Source: Hofstenia miamia
Taxonomy: Eukaryota > Xenacoelomorpha > Acoela
Assembly (NCBI GenBank): GCA_004352715.1
Contig: SCFE01000004.1
Location: forward strand, 2,521,908 to 2,585,907
Length of the DNA stretch: 64,000 bases
Direction: 5' to 3'
The translations under genes were made by a program, and so were the position numbers. Positions 13,061 through 24,804 of this stretch are shown piece after piece. Numbering within the stretch: position 1 is the stretch's first letter; each line of letters starts with the position of its first letter. The notes under the pieces were generated by a model. That model saw nothing but the letters and a program-made list of their open reading frames with translations, was not told where the DNA came from and did no database searches.

Positions 13061-13205
13061 ATGATCTGCACCAAAAAAGTTTGCTTTTTCAGCATTGCAG
13101 TAGTATTTATAGTCTTTCTCCAATTCTTCTGCGCCACAAATAAAACTACAATTGTGACTGATTCCGTTTATAGCTCAAGATAAACGCGTCCCGATTTATT
13201 TCATT
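13061..13205 (+). pseudogene. Relic of an SLC18B1-like MFS transporter (amino-terminal part)
   Basis: From ATG at 13061 the frame reads MICTKKVCFFSIAVVFIVFL and then QFFCATNKTTI. The intact MFS gene at 28229 starts MYCCNSKSLVSAFVVLTLFL and then QFFCAANKTII. In both, exactly 18 residues precede FLQFFCA. DNA similarity continues, through small indels, as far as a TTTCATT/CTCATT block near 13,202. The relic frame then hits TAA at about 13,181 and homology stops near 13,205. It is therefore a truncated, diverged copy of the first 50 or so codons. It lies 36 bp before the copia relic, whose insertion may have cut it. It supports the start codon chosen for the intact gene. Confidence 0.8.
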
Positions 13206-13240
13206 ATAAGTCTGTTAATGATTTAATATTTAGAACAATG

Positions 13241-15214
13241 TTACAATGTAAAGTTTGTGTTCAATTTGAGCGTGCTCCTATTAAGCCAGGCACATGTTAC
13301 CATTAGCTACTAGTTTTGACGAAAGAGTTGCTCGTGATCTTCATCATTTGAAAGAACTTGGGTTTAATGTGTGTTATGTTCATATAATTTATGTATTTAC
13401 TAGATTTAGTGTGGCAACAATTGTCTTTGACAAACTTCCAAAAACTATTATCTGCTTTCTTAAAATTCTCGTGTTTGAAGTTTGGTATTCTATCAAAAAC
13501 TTTTACAGACAATGGAGAGGAGTTTAACAATGAAGAACTCAGCATTCTCTGGATAATGTTTTTTTGGTCAAGGTATTAGAAAGAAGTCGAAAGGGCACAG
13601 GGAAGAATTGTAATTATATGAACATTGAGTATATTGAGCCTGATGAAGCAAAAGGTGTTACATGCCGTCTTGATTTTGAGAAAGAAGTGGATAATTGGAA
13701 AGAGGTAAATCAGCAATTTGAATTACTTTGTAGTGCAGATAAGTGGCTGTCGACCAAGAACGAAGAAATTGATTATTGGGCAAACAATGGTGTTTTTAAG
13801 ACAGATGATTGTGGTCAACAATTTGCTACGACTAGATGGGTTCTTACTCAGAAGAGATATGGCACATTGAAGGCAAGATTCGTGGCCAGTAGTTTTGAAG
13901 ACCCAGATGTCTCTATTTTAGTTAAAGATTCATCCACATGTGCTCGAGATTCTCTTCATCTGTTATTGTCATTTTATTCTAGCAATAGAAATAGATGGAA
14001 GAGTCAAACTATGAACATTAAAACAGCTTTCTTACAGGGCGAGCACTAAGATAATGACGTTTTATTAAGCCACCTAGGGAGAGTGGTGGTTAGCATGGTA
14101 AATTGTGGAAACCTATTAAGTGGGTCTATGAATTAGCAGACGCACCATGACATTGGTACAATCTTGTTAAATCAGAAATGTTAACAACAGGTTGTCTTAT
14201 GTCTAAATATGATACTTGTATCTTCTATTTGTCTTACTCTGGAGTACTACAGGGTATTATGTCTACACATGTGGTTGATTTTTGGTGGTGTGGTGATATT
14301 ATCTTAAGCATATTGTGGAGTTATTGCGCGACGTGTTTGATGTTGGTCTGGAATGTTAATTTCCATTTCGGTATCTTGGATTGGACATTACTGAAAGTAG
14401 TAATTATGTGTTAGTCAGTCTGAATGAATATGTAGTTTCCATTGCCCCTATTAATCTTATACCAGTTCGCGATTCAGATATAATGCAAATCTCAACTGAT
14501 GAAGAGAAACAAATGCGTGGTCTTATTGGAAAAATTCAGTGGTTGTCATGTCATTCACGATATGACTTAGCTTTCTGTTTCTGATTTTACCAGTAAAATG
14601 AACACAAGAGCGGTTCGAAATGTGTTAACACTGATCAAACTTGTAAGAAAAGTTGGGTGTAGTTAAAATCTGCTTAAATTTCTTAATTAGGTTCATGTCT
14701 CATTGGAAGATATGTTGTTATAGTGATGCCTCTTTCGTTAAGCGTAAAGTATGTAAGAGTTAAGCTCGATATTTGGAATTTATTGAAGGTGAATTTCGCA
14801 ATGCATCGTTGCTTAAAATTGGGAAGAGTGGCTAAAAGTAAAATTTCAGCTGAAGCCATGGTATGCACTGAAGCTGTTGACCGTGCATTACTCATTGGGA
14901 ACATTATGAAGGAAGTTTTTTGGTATTCAGCTTCTCATCGTGACAAATACTGATAATCGGTCAATTATTGAAGCTATCTATTCTACCAAGCAGTTACATG
15001 ACAAAAGATTACGGTTGATTTAAGTTATTTGTGAGAATCGATTGATAACAAGGAACTTACGGCAACACAGCGGGTGGAGACAAAGTTTCAGCTGGCTGAT
15101 TGCCATAGGAAACTCTAAACAGTATTATCTGATTCTCTGACTAATGTTTTAAACGTGGTGAACTTAAAGAATCTTAGTACAGATATTGTGGATTGTGGTG
15201 TGGTGCAGAAATAA
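13241..15214 (+). mobile_element. Ty1/copia-type LTR retrotransposon relic (integrase, RT, RNase H)
   Basis: Pieces occur in the normal copia order. An integrase zinc-finger end (LQCKVCVQFERAPIKPG) and core (YVHIIYVFTRFSVATIV, then TFTDNGEEFNNEE) come first. Reverse transcriptase follows with EIDYWANNGVF, TTRWVLTQKRYGTLKARF, TCARDSLHLLL and MNIKTAFLQGEH. Then come GLIGKIQWLSCHSRYDLAF, an RNase H start (YSDASF) and AVDRALL, and finally IIEAIYSTKQLHDKRLRVDL and FQLADCHRK. The RT catalytic box reads HVVD (14268-14279) where Y/HVDD is expected, so one metal-binding Asp is lost. Many stops and frameshifts interrupt it. Gag and protease are absent and no LTR pair was seen, so it is 5'-truncated. 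The TDN-STK-DKRLR pattern resembles copia elements of aquatic animals (GalEa-like), but the clade is a guess. Confidence 0.85.
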
Positions 15215-15310
15215 AAGTAGCAATAGTATAGAGTGTCTAATTAGTATTTAGGTTTTAAATTAACCTGTCTGCGTTGTACAGGTTGTGTTGAAGCTAAATA
15301 TGTACATACA

Positions 15311-15373
<63 letters not shown>
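15311..15373. repeat. (TA)n microsatellite
   Basis: A long TA run with one G interruption at 15361, between the copia relic and a falsely duplicated contig end. Confidence 0.95.
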
Positions 15374-15416
15374 ATGTTGATTAATTGTAGGCATGTTTTT
15401 GTGAAACAAATTCATA

Positions 15417-15701
15417 TCAATGTAAATCGTCTATCTTTCAATATAGGCTATTTTTCTTTTATTACATATCAAAAGCCTTCAATATTTCAGACTCCTATAA
15501 AATTGTTCAAAATGTGGACAAAGCAGTTTCTTAATTTAAAGTAACTCTNNNNNNNNNNNNNNNNNNNNNTCAATGTAAATCGTCTATCTTTCAATATAGG
15601 CTATTTTTCTTTTATTACATATCAAAAGCCTTCAATATTTCAGACTCCTATAAAATTGTTCAAAATGTGGACAAAGCAGTTTCTTAATTTAAAGTAACTC
15701 T
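15417..15701. repeat. Contig-end false duplication around a 21-N gap
   Basis: Bases 15417-15548 and 15570-15701 (132 bp each) are the same sequence on either side of 21 Ns. The copies abut the gap exactly, which is what unmerged overlapping contig ends look like. Only one copy is likely to exist in the genome. Confidence 0.9.
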
Positions 15702-15929
15702 AGTGGAAGTAGGGTTAAAAATATGGCTTTATAGAAAAATGCATTCAATTTAAAGATTGTATTATCAAAGTCAAAACTAGTTGGGATTATATAAGCATCA
15801 GATGCACACTAGGCGGTAAGGTCAGTCTTGAAGAATAAAACGCACAAAGATCGGAAAAAAGTTGTAATATGTCTGTATAGTATTTGACAAATGATTTCTA
15901 AGAAGCTGGGAATTCTAAATCCGGATTCA

Positions 15930-16854
15930 CCAATTTCCACCCAAATTCAATAAAAAAGCATTTTTAACTTTAAATTTGATATGAAGCTCATAAACTAACG
16001 AAATACGTAGCCTAGAGAATGCAATCGAGTTGACTACCATATAATTGATACGTCCTGAGAGACTACACGAGATTGATTGACTGAAGGTAAGTCATATCAG
16101 ACGTTTTGTAATCGCACTCTAATGTTTGCTTAGAACAAACTGAAGAAACTCTGAAATATGGAAATTATATTGCTATTCAACAGTCCCAAAACAGCTTTAG
16201 ATTAAAATCAAATGCTCTAAACTACGTTTTTTAAAAAATATTTTCATACGAAAATGCTATTCATCTACATGTATCATTCGATACCTATTGAAGTTTTTGT
16301 GAACTTAATCGCCAATTTTCTCACTCATCTCCTGTTCATGTGAATTCACCAACTTACACTTGGAAGTTGCTGCTGAAACGCTATCTGCCTATCAACTGCA
16401 GTCTTTTTAAGGTTGTACTGAGAAACGAGATTTTTAAATATTCAAATTCTTGTGCAAATATCAAGGCTGGTAGTGCGAGTGCATTGAGCTATGAAGTTAC
16501 CTTATCTTAACATGCTATAGACATAGGGGATCAGCACAATATTTTTTACAGTTTTCTCTTTTCTAACAATGTAAGCTGTTGGAGCACCTAATGCATTCAC
16601 TTTGATAACTAATTTACTTTATTTGAGGCCATGTCACAAATTTCTTGCATCAATTGCCCTTTGCTAGCTTATACAATGGAAGAGTGTTGATTACGTAGTT
16701 AAGTTGTTTACTGAAATCTAATGCTTGCAGGAGGATGCTGTGCTTTTTGTGCGGATAACGCGTAGTATAATCTAGGATATTGATCAGAGCCAAAACCTGA
16801 AATGGTTTCGCATTTAATGTAGGCATATTGATCTTTATCCAACACGGCTAGCAT
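15930..16854 (-). repeat. Right arm of the large inverted repeat
   Basis: The reverse complement of 8689-9587, nearly identical, with a 25-base insertion near 16,095-16,120 relative to the left arm. The outer end is at GGCTAGCA, after which (TTTGTGTGCATTAG) the left flank no longer matches. The inner end is at ACCAATTTCCACCC. The whole structure spans 8689-16854 (8.17 kb). No matching short target duplication was found outside the arms. Confidence 0.85.
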
Positions 16855-17840
16855 TTGTGTGCATTAGAAGGTATATTTCCAAATATAGTGCCTGTACAGA
16901 ACCAGAACTAACAGTTAAAGAACTTAACTGAAAATCCACATTTTTAGTCTTGGGAATACCAACTGGGTGTGAATATTTCCAAAATTGAGGAACATAACGG
17001 TGTAATAGTAAGCTATTCACAATACTCTGTATGAAATATCATCAAAACCGCAGTACCATTTTTTAACTTTGCTTGATAACTTCACGTTTCAAAGGAAACT
17101 GATAGGTTACACCAACTGAGATCAACATCGCTAGCGTTAAATTCATAGTATGAGTAGCTGGTTACTTCAGCGTCGCCAGCCTGATAGAGACTGGAAAAAC
17201 ACAAATATTTCACTTATTGCCATTTAAAGCTAAAAATGTCATTGCCAGATTTGCTTATTGGTGGTTCAATTCAAGCCTGCTTATGTTACCGATCCGTGTT
17301 GCTTTAGCCTTGAAAATGCAGAAAGATACAGGAAGATATCTTCCCTATCATCCCCAGTGTACAATGTAATTTATTTTTTTTAGCAGATATGATATCTCAG
17401 AATCACTATTTTTTAGGTATTTGGTGGCAATAAAAGGCAGTCAAATGAGTTAGATTTACAGTAATATTTTATCATGAAACAAACTCACCTAGAGTAGGCT
17501 TAAAACACAACATTCATTGTGGCGCATTCTGTTATTTTGTCTGTATCTGTTAGAAAATTTGCACTAAAAATAACATAAATATTGCATTAGATTTAGATTA
17601 ATTTTATATTTATTCGATGCTCAAATGCATGAACAATTAACCAGATTTATAAAGCTTTGTGCTGTAATAAAATACTAAATTAAAAGTGGATGAGATTAAC
17701 GTATATAAGTGATGTGTGTCTTTTTCTCTAGATATATATGATAAATTCTTTTTATCAGTAATTGTAATTTGCGATGCTTTGTTATGGTATTTGTGTCCAA
17801 TTCACTCTGCATAGAGCGTGAGAGGGCATTGATTAATTTG

Positions 17841-17877
<37 letters not shown>

Positions 17878-20800
17878 CATATAACTTTTTGTAATTCAAT
17901 AGGCTGATATCCTAAGCTTCTCATATACTTAAGAAAAAATAGGATTTTGTTTCCATTGCTAACGCTGCTGTCAATGTCGGATTTTACATCCAGTTTCAAT
18001 TGATAACCAATAATTTTTTAAACCATTTGTATTTTTTCTTGACCATGTAGTAAAAACGTTCTTGTTAGTCATCAGCATACTTTACTATGGATTATCCATG
18101 AACTTGGTACTATAGGAAGTAGGTCACTGCCTGAGACAGTGTCTTACGAGAGACCACGTGATTGACTGAAGTTGTTAAAATGCATTTATTTGTCTTGTGT
18201 ATCCTGTCCTATTATTCAATAAATTATTATTTCTAATGGGAAATTTAAAATATGACTAAGTATTGTTCAACAGTATCAAGAAATTTGTCATATCAAACAT
18301 GGCATCAGAAGTTTTTACATAATTGTACATGACCATTTATAAACCTGTTATTCATTTATGCCTGTAGGCCTACACTGACTTCATCTGATTTGACAAATAA
18401 ATTAATGTATGAATTTCACACGTTATAAAAATGAATTTATATTAGTGGAAGATCTTGTACTCAATGAAGAACATTTATTCGTACATCACGTGATTTTCGG
18501 TTATTATTGAATGCGCGCTATTGTTCAAAGACAATTAACTTTAGTGCTAAAACATTTTGTGACTTTTACTATTGTTTTATATGCAATCACTTAAACATGT
18601 TTTCACTTCTTAGTTTTGCAAAATAATTACACTCTTTAGTGGATTTTCCTGGTTATCATTTTAATCAATATCTCGTAGACCAATTTTTCTGGTGTGAAAA
18701 TTTTACATTGTATTATTTTTACAAAGTATAATCTTTTTTAAAGAAATCATTAAGATCCTTTGTCTCCAATTATGGCATGAAATTGTTTCTGCTAGTCGAT
18801 TACAAATCAATGGACTTGCAAATCTGTTGAACATATCTTGGAGCAGGGCGACATATTAATTCAGGCAAATAGTTTACTAGCTTGCCATGGTTAAAAAATT
18901 TCAAGAAATTGCTGGCTATCAAATGGTCCACAAACAAATATTAGATAGTATTAAGTCAGACATAAGTTAATCGTCACGAGAGGCAATAATAAGTTTAAGT
19001 TACACTATGCTGAATACAAATCAAAATGTTCTAGAACGCTAAGTTGAAAGAAGAATATAAAAATTTTGCACTGCCATTATATTTATATATGTTTGGAAAT
19101 GTAACATTCAAGCAAAATCATAATACATTTCTTAAAAAACCACCAAATTTAATGTTGTTTCATTGAACAATTATATTAACGGTTATAATTGTGAACAATA
19201 GTACTTTATTGGCAATTTCTTTGATTGGGGTATATCAGACGAATCGCTAAATAGGTTCTTGTTTTGAGTAATTCTTTCCGCAATCTTGAACTGTTTGCCT
19301 CTTTTATTTTTCAAGGATTTAGCCTTCTATTGATTCAATTTTTCTAGGATTACACTTCTAAATGCGGATTTCCTGATCGAATATCTAATGCGCTGTATAT
19401 GCATGCATAAAAATTAAATAGAATTGTTCTTATTTGACATAACCTTAGATGTAAACTTACATTAGAAAAAAACAAAATGCGAATAAAAATAATAATTGGA
19501 AATGGTTCTGATTTAACCCAAATTTTTCAAACTTTATGAGAGTTTCCCTAAGAAAATTGTAAACACTTGCAATTCACAAAATAATGAAGCACCAAAAGAT
19601 AGAAATTGTCTTCTCTTTTTACGCCCTTAATTCACGACCTCTGAATTGTGAAAGGCGCACCTGACAGGTACCATGAGCATTAGACCGACTCATTATATGA
19701 ACGCTAGGCATGAAAAAATTTGGATGTTTGAACAAAAATGGGATTTCTCATTGAAAAGAAAATCATATTTGCATGTACTTCTTGCATGAGAATAAATTTT
19801 TTGCACAAATCTTCATCATTGCATTAGGAGGTCTAACACCATAGATGTGTCCATGTAAAAAGGCTTTCAATCTTTCTTAAAATCTTAGATATAATTGTTC
19901 AGAAATTTTGCAAAACGATTTGTAAATTAAAAGAACGCTAGTAGAATTAGGTTTAATTTCTGTAATATAGCTGACTAGGTTAAGTAGTTTGAGGCAAATT
20001 TACAATTTTACAAAATTAATAGAACAAAGTTCACAAATTCTGATTTTAATATTGATCTCTCTTAAATCATTAATCTCTGTATCAAATTCACACAACATAA
20101 AATCGAGCTTGCAACTTTCTTTTATTGATTAAATTAGAGTTCCATACATTATAAAATGTTGTGCTTTAAGCCAATTAATGCACATTAATAATTGGATATA
20201 AAGTTCAAATATTCAAAAATGCTTGTTTAACTACACTCTTCCTTTAGCTATATCAGGTTCCTTTGAAAAAATTCATTTAATAAGATAAAATCTTGAATAT
20301 AATATTGGATAAAATTTGATGTTGAGCTATTTTACGCTAAAATTAAAGAAGCATGAATTAAGCAATTTAAGCTGTTAGTCAAAGCTTCAAGCTTACTTTT
20401 GAAAAATATTGAAATTTTTTGCAAAAATACTGAAAATATATGCCTCATGTGTTTTAAATCATCGATAAATGATGAAGTGTTAAATGGTCTCTCTGTGATT
20501 ATAACCAGGATTTATACAAAGAGGGTATTAATGATGGCTATCGATATTTTGCCCATTATAATGTCTCGTGGATAAAAGGTCCTTTTGATATTAAATACAT
20601 AATTCTTTATGGGTACTACAAAAGAATTCTCTTAATAATTACCTTTAATAAGACACTTCGCTATGAAGCAATATTTTTTTTCAACTCCTTCTAGAGTACT
20701 TTATTACTCGATTATAATAGTATTATAAATTTTGACATATGATTGGTAGCCATTACACCGTATTAGAGAGTGACAATATCAGGTAAACATGGACCCGATC

Positions 20801-23574
20801 AGAAAATTTACTAACCGGCCTTGACTTTGATTTGACATTGCGTATCTTTGTCCAATCAAATTATCATTAACATCACTAATTTTCTACTAAGAGAAACAGC
20901 AATTCATTGGTACTAGTAACATCTTGGAGATTTCGCAAATCAAGCAGTAATTTAGATCACTCTTTAATGCGTATATAAAGTATATAAACTAAGAAATTAG
21001 AACACAAGAACCCAAAGCACCTCGATTGCGCCAATTCTAGGTACTCTAGTGAATTATCAGCACTAAGGTGAATGTGTACAAATAAATAAAAAAGATAACT
21101 CAAAGCTTGGCTTAACAAAGAGTCAAGGCAAATTTCATTCAGTGCAAAAGAAATTATAAAAAACACAAAGTTACATGTCTAAAATATATGGATCTGCTCA
21201 CATGTAAAAATCAGATATTTCATGTACGATTCCCTGAATAATTTTAATGTTGTTCTGTCTAGCGGTTATTTTGGACGGGAAAATTGAGAACAGACCAAAT
21301 TTTGAAAAATTATTTTTTAGTATTTTGCAGCTAATTAATATTTTTAGGGTTCAAAGCATTGAATATCATGGAATAAGAAAGATTGTCAAATATATATTAG
21401 ATAGTATCTCATTTAAGTAACACATTTTGATTATTATTTGTTTTAAGACATTAGGACTGAAGATTGTCGCATTTCATCGGTTTCCTATTGCATCATAAAT
21501 TTAATACTTTTGAAACAAACACAAATATTATTTGAACCAAGGTAACTTGTGCAGACACAACTCAATTGGCTAAGAATGTAATGTTGTGACTTGTCTCGTT
21601 TTATGTTTCCGAATACCTTTAAAACAAAATAGTTAATAGTAACATATAGTTCAATAATTTTTTACATTAAATACACTAAAATATCACAATAATTAAATTT
21701 TTTAATGCATTAAATGTTAGTTATTACAAAATGAACCAAATTTTGCAAAAATCTATTCAAGTCTATTGAAAAAGATTAACAAATTATAGAGGAGTGACTT
21801 GCAGGCCAACCCAACCCACTTCCACATTTGCTCAAAAGTAGGGCGATAATTTTATCCATAAATCTATTTAGAAATAAAAAACACAAAATAAGGGAAATAA
21901 TCAGACTATCACTGACAACTTTGCAAAAATAGTCGTCCTCTGCATACATAGCAGAACCATTACAGGAATCTCATTGAAGAGTCTATACATTGTAATTGTA
22001 ATTTCATTGATTAAATCAAGTATGTTTCTGTGACATATTATTTTCTGTTTTACAGCTGCAATTCTTATACAAGAATAAATTACATGAAACTGTTGTCCAA
22101 GAATCAAGTTTTTAAAGTCTTAACATTATGCTAATCTATCAAATCTCAATAACTAAAATCCAACGTTTAATAAATTCTGATATATTAAAATGAAATATTT
22201 GAAATGATTTCTATTATCACTATTGGTGTTTTATTGGGACATTCACTAATATGATACATAATTTTAAATTGAATATTTGGAATTTTAAAATATGTTTTTA
22301 GGTATAATTAAAATATAGGCTTATGTTTTAACTTTTGCTCAAAATACCAATACGTATTTATGAAAGAATTTGTATTCCTCAATTCAATGTGATTAGATAT
22401 TTAATGTCTACCAAAGCTATGTCTGCGATCACGGATTTTGCACACACCACGCCTCAATAATGGGCTTGTGTGTCTATCTACATAAAATTCATATTTAAAG
22501 GTAGTTGCTACTTCCATGTACTTTCAAACCTGTGATTAGATATTGAAAAAATTTATTATTTTTTTTTAATTTGAATTTTCAAATATTTCAGGCACAGCAG
22601 TACACTTTATTACAAATTTTCAAAAGTACGTTCAAGCAAGTTTAACAAAAAATGTTTCCATATCGCAGCACTTCTAAATTTCATAATAGGCTTGGAAAAA
22701 ATTATAATAAGCCTAAAATTCTAATTTTTAATAAGATTTTTTGCTGATTTTAATGATACCCATCACTACTTTGACGATGTCTCAGTTGAAAATAATTTTA
22801 AGCTGAAAAAAGTCGGACCAAGCTTAAATTTTTTGTCTCTTCTGGATTTTCCAATGCTTATAACTTCCTTAGATCTTAAAATGTCTATATCATTTAACCC
22901 AAAATACATTAAAATTTATGATCGGTATGTTTCAATGAATTAAACTACTTTTAAAATGAACTGTGAGTAAATTAAAATGGACCATATCGAGGCCAGAACA
23001 AATGGGTGGACGCGAAAATTTTAGGACACAATAATTCAAAATTATAGTCCAATTTTAAGAGAAATTAACGTTGTCTTATTTAATTGTAGTTTTTGATCTT
23101 TCTTTTCATTTATGCCTATTTCAGCTGTTTCACTTTATGCATTACAACATAAGCTGCGCGCATGTTCTAGAAATTGAAAAAAAACAAATTGATTTACAAT
23201 GCCGCAATTGGCTTATTCAAGATATTAACTTGCACATCCATTCTTTCAATTTGCTTTTATTTTTAAAGTGGGTCGCTCGTGTTCAAGTGATCCTGATAAG
23301 TTTTTTATTGCTATGCAAAATATACGTTGTCTAAAATATCTTTGCCTATTTCTGAAACCATTGAGAAACGATTTAACGCTCATTCATTCAGAAAAAAATG
23401 GTGACCAGGACAAAACATGGGACCTCATCGAATTTGTACAACATATGCAAGTATTTTGTCTTTATGGTCAAGAGGTTCAAAAAGAGGTTTTTCATTCGAT
23501 AAACCTGCTGTGTGACGGGAGCAAAAGAATCACTTTAGTGATTGATTTCCTGTCTTTCTGAGACTTCAGGCGTG
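16855..23574. other. Long gene-free stretch
   Basis: A TA microsatellite lies at 17844-17876. ORFs of 60-97 codons (for example 23268-23561) have no recognisable motif; the last lies just upstream of the PPLHIKLG relic and could be part of it. I see no RNA gene. Confidence 0.4.
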
Positions 23575-24361
23575 CCGGCTAAGCGAAGAAAACTTTTTTC
23601 TAAGCCGCTATTGAATCAGTCACATTACCTGAGGGCACAAGAAATTCTGTTCCTAGCTTAACCAATTACTCTTCTGATTTCGATTCGTCAAGCAACGAAT
23701 ATAATAGCGATGAAAGTTTCACAATACCTCTCAAAGTGAATCGCCTGAAATCATTTGTCAAAAAAATTTAAATGGCATTGTCAAGCAAATATATTTAACA
23801 AAACAAAATGCCCAATGTTTAGGATCGTTTTTGGAAAAGAAAAATATGCTTGCTTCTGGGTGTAAATACGCTTGGTATTTTCACTGAGAAAGAGACTACA
23901 TAACCTACTTTTCTTCTTTGGAAAATATTTGTTGCTGCTCCAGTATTTTTGGATTATTGATGAAGCTAGAATTGCCTATCGAACGAGAAAATTGAAGAAA
24001 TTTAGAGTTTTGAAGCTGTTCTAGTTAATAAGGAAGGACTGCGTTTGCAAAATCTTTAAAAGCAACCCATAACCTCGTGCCAACATTTTGAATCTTATCA
24101 AATATGATGAAAATCGGTGGTACATAAATGCATATTTTAAAATGATTGGAACTCAAACTGAGATACAATGGCTTTTTATACAAATGGCGCTCAAGAAATA
24201 AAGAGCAATATTCTGTAGCTGATCGAGAAGAGAATAATCCAGGTGAATTCAACATAGCTAGAAAATCATTAATCAACTACAAAAAGATTCCTTTGCCTCC
24301 ATTACACATAAAACTCGGTGTAGTGAAAAATATTGTCAAGTCACTTGCCGGAACTCTTTAG
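23575..24361 (+). pseudogene. Relic of a repeat-borne protein family with the PPLHIKLG motif
   Basis: Broken frames read NYSSDFDSSSNEYNSDESF, then NGIVKQIYLTKQNAQCLGSF and EKKNMLASGCKYAWYFH, a TGA, and then ERDYITYFSSLENICC. After several stops comes GFLYKWRSRNKEQYSV, followed by KKIPLPPLHIKLGVVKNIVK and TAG at 24361. The combination of a tryptophan-centred SR motif with LPPLHIKLGxxKxxVK is one I know from an uncharacterised, highly repeated protein family in invertebrate genomes. I assign no biochemical function. Multiple stops and missing middle blocks show decay. The last 76 bp are repeated at 24556-24631, but only because of the assembly duplication described separately. Confidence 0.5.
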
Positions 24362-24804
24362 ACTATGCTGTTAGACTATGCGATTGGTCACGCGTGATTT
24401 GTCACATTTTAATTAAACGATTGTTTAACCTCATTTGAATAAGCAACCTGCATTCAAACTATGACTTATGCAAAAAGTGTAAATTTAAATCAGATAATTT
24501 ATTGTCTGCTTAGGTTCCAACACAATAAGTTTATNNNNNNNNNNNNNNNNNNNNNGATTCCTTTGCCTCCATTACACATAAAACTCGGTGTAGTGAAAAA
24601 TATTGTCAAGTCACTTGCCGGAACTCTTTAGACTATGCTGTTAGACTATGCGATTGGTCACGCGTGATTTGTCACATTTTAATTAAACGATTGTTTAACC
24701 TCATTTGAATAAGCAACCTGCATTCAAACTATGACTTATGCAAAAAGTGTAAATTTAAATCAGATAATTTATTGTCTGCTTAGGTTCCAACACAATAAGT
24801 TTAT
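24286..24804. repeat. Contig-end false duplication around a 21-N gap
   Basis: Bases 24286-24534 and 24556-24804 (249 bp each) are the same sequence flanking 21 Ns. It has the same signature as at 15.5, 26.9 and 38.5 kb. Confidence 0.9.

Noticed and set aside
8689-16854. Firm call of a Maverick/Polinton element
   Set aside because: Only polymerase fragments and long inverted arms support it. Integrase, capsid, ATPase and protease genes and a 6-bp target duplication were not found, so it stays a hypothesis.
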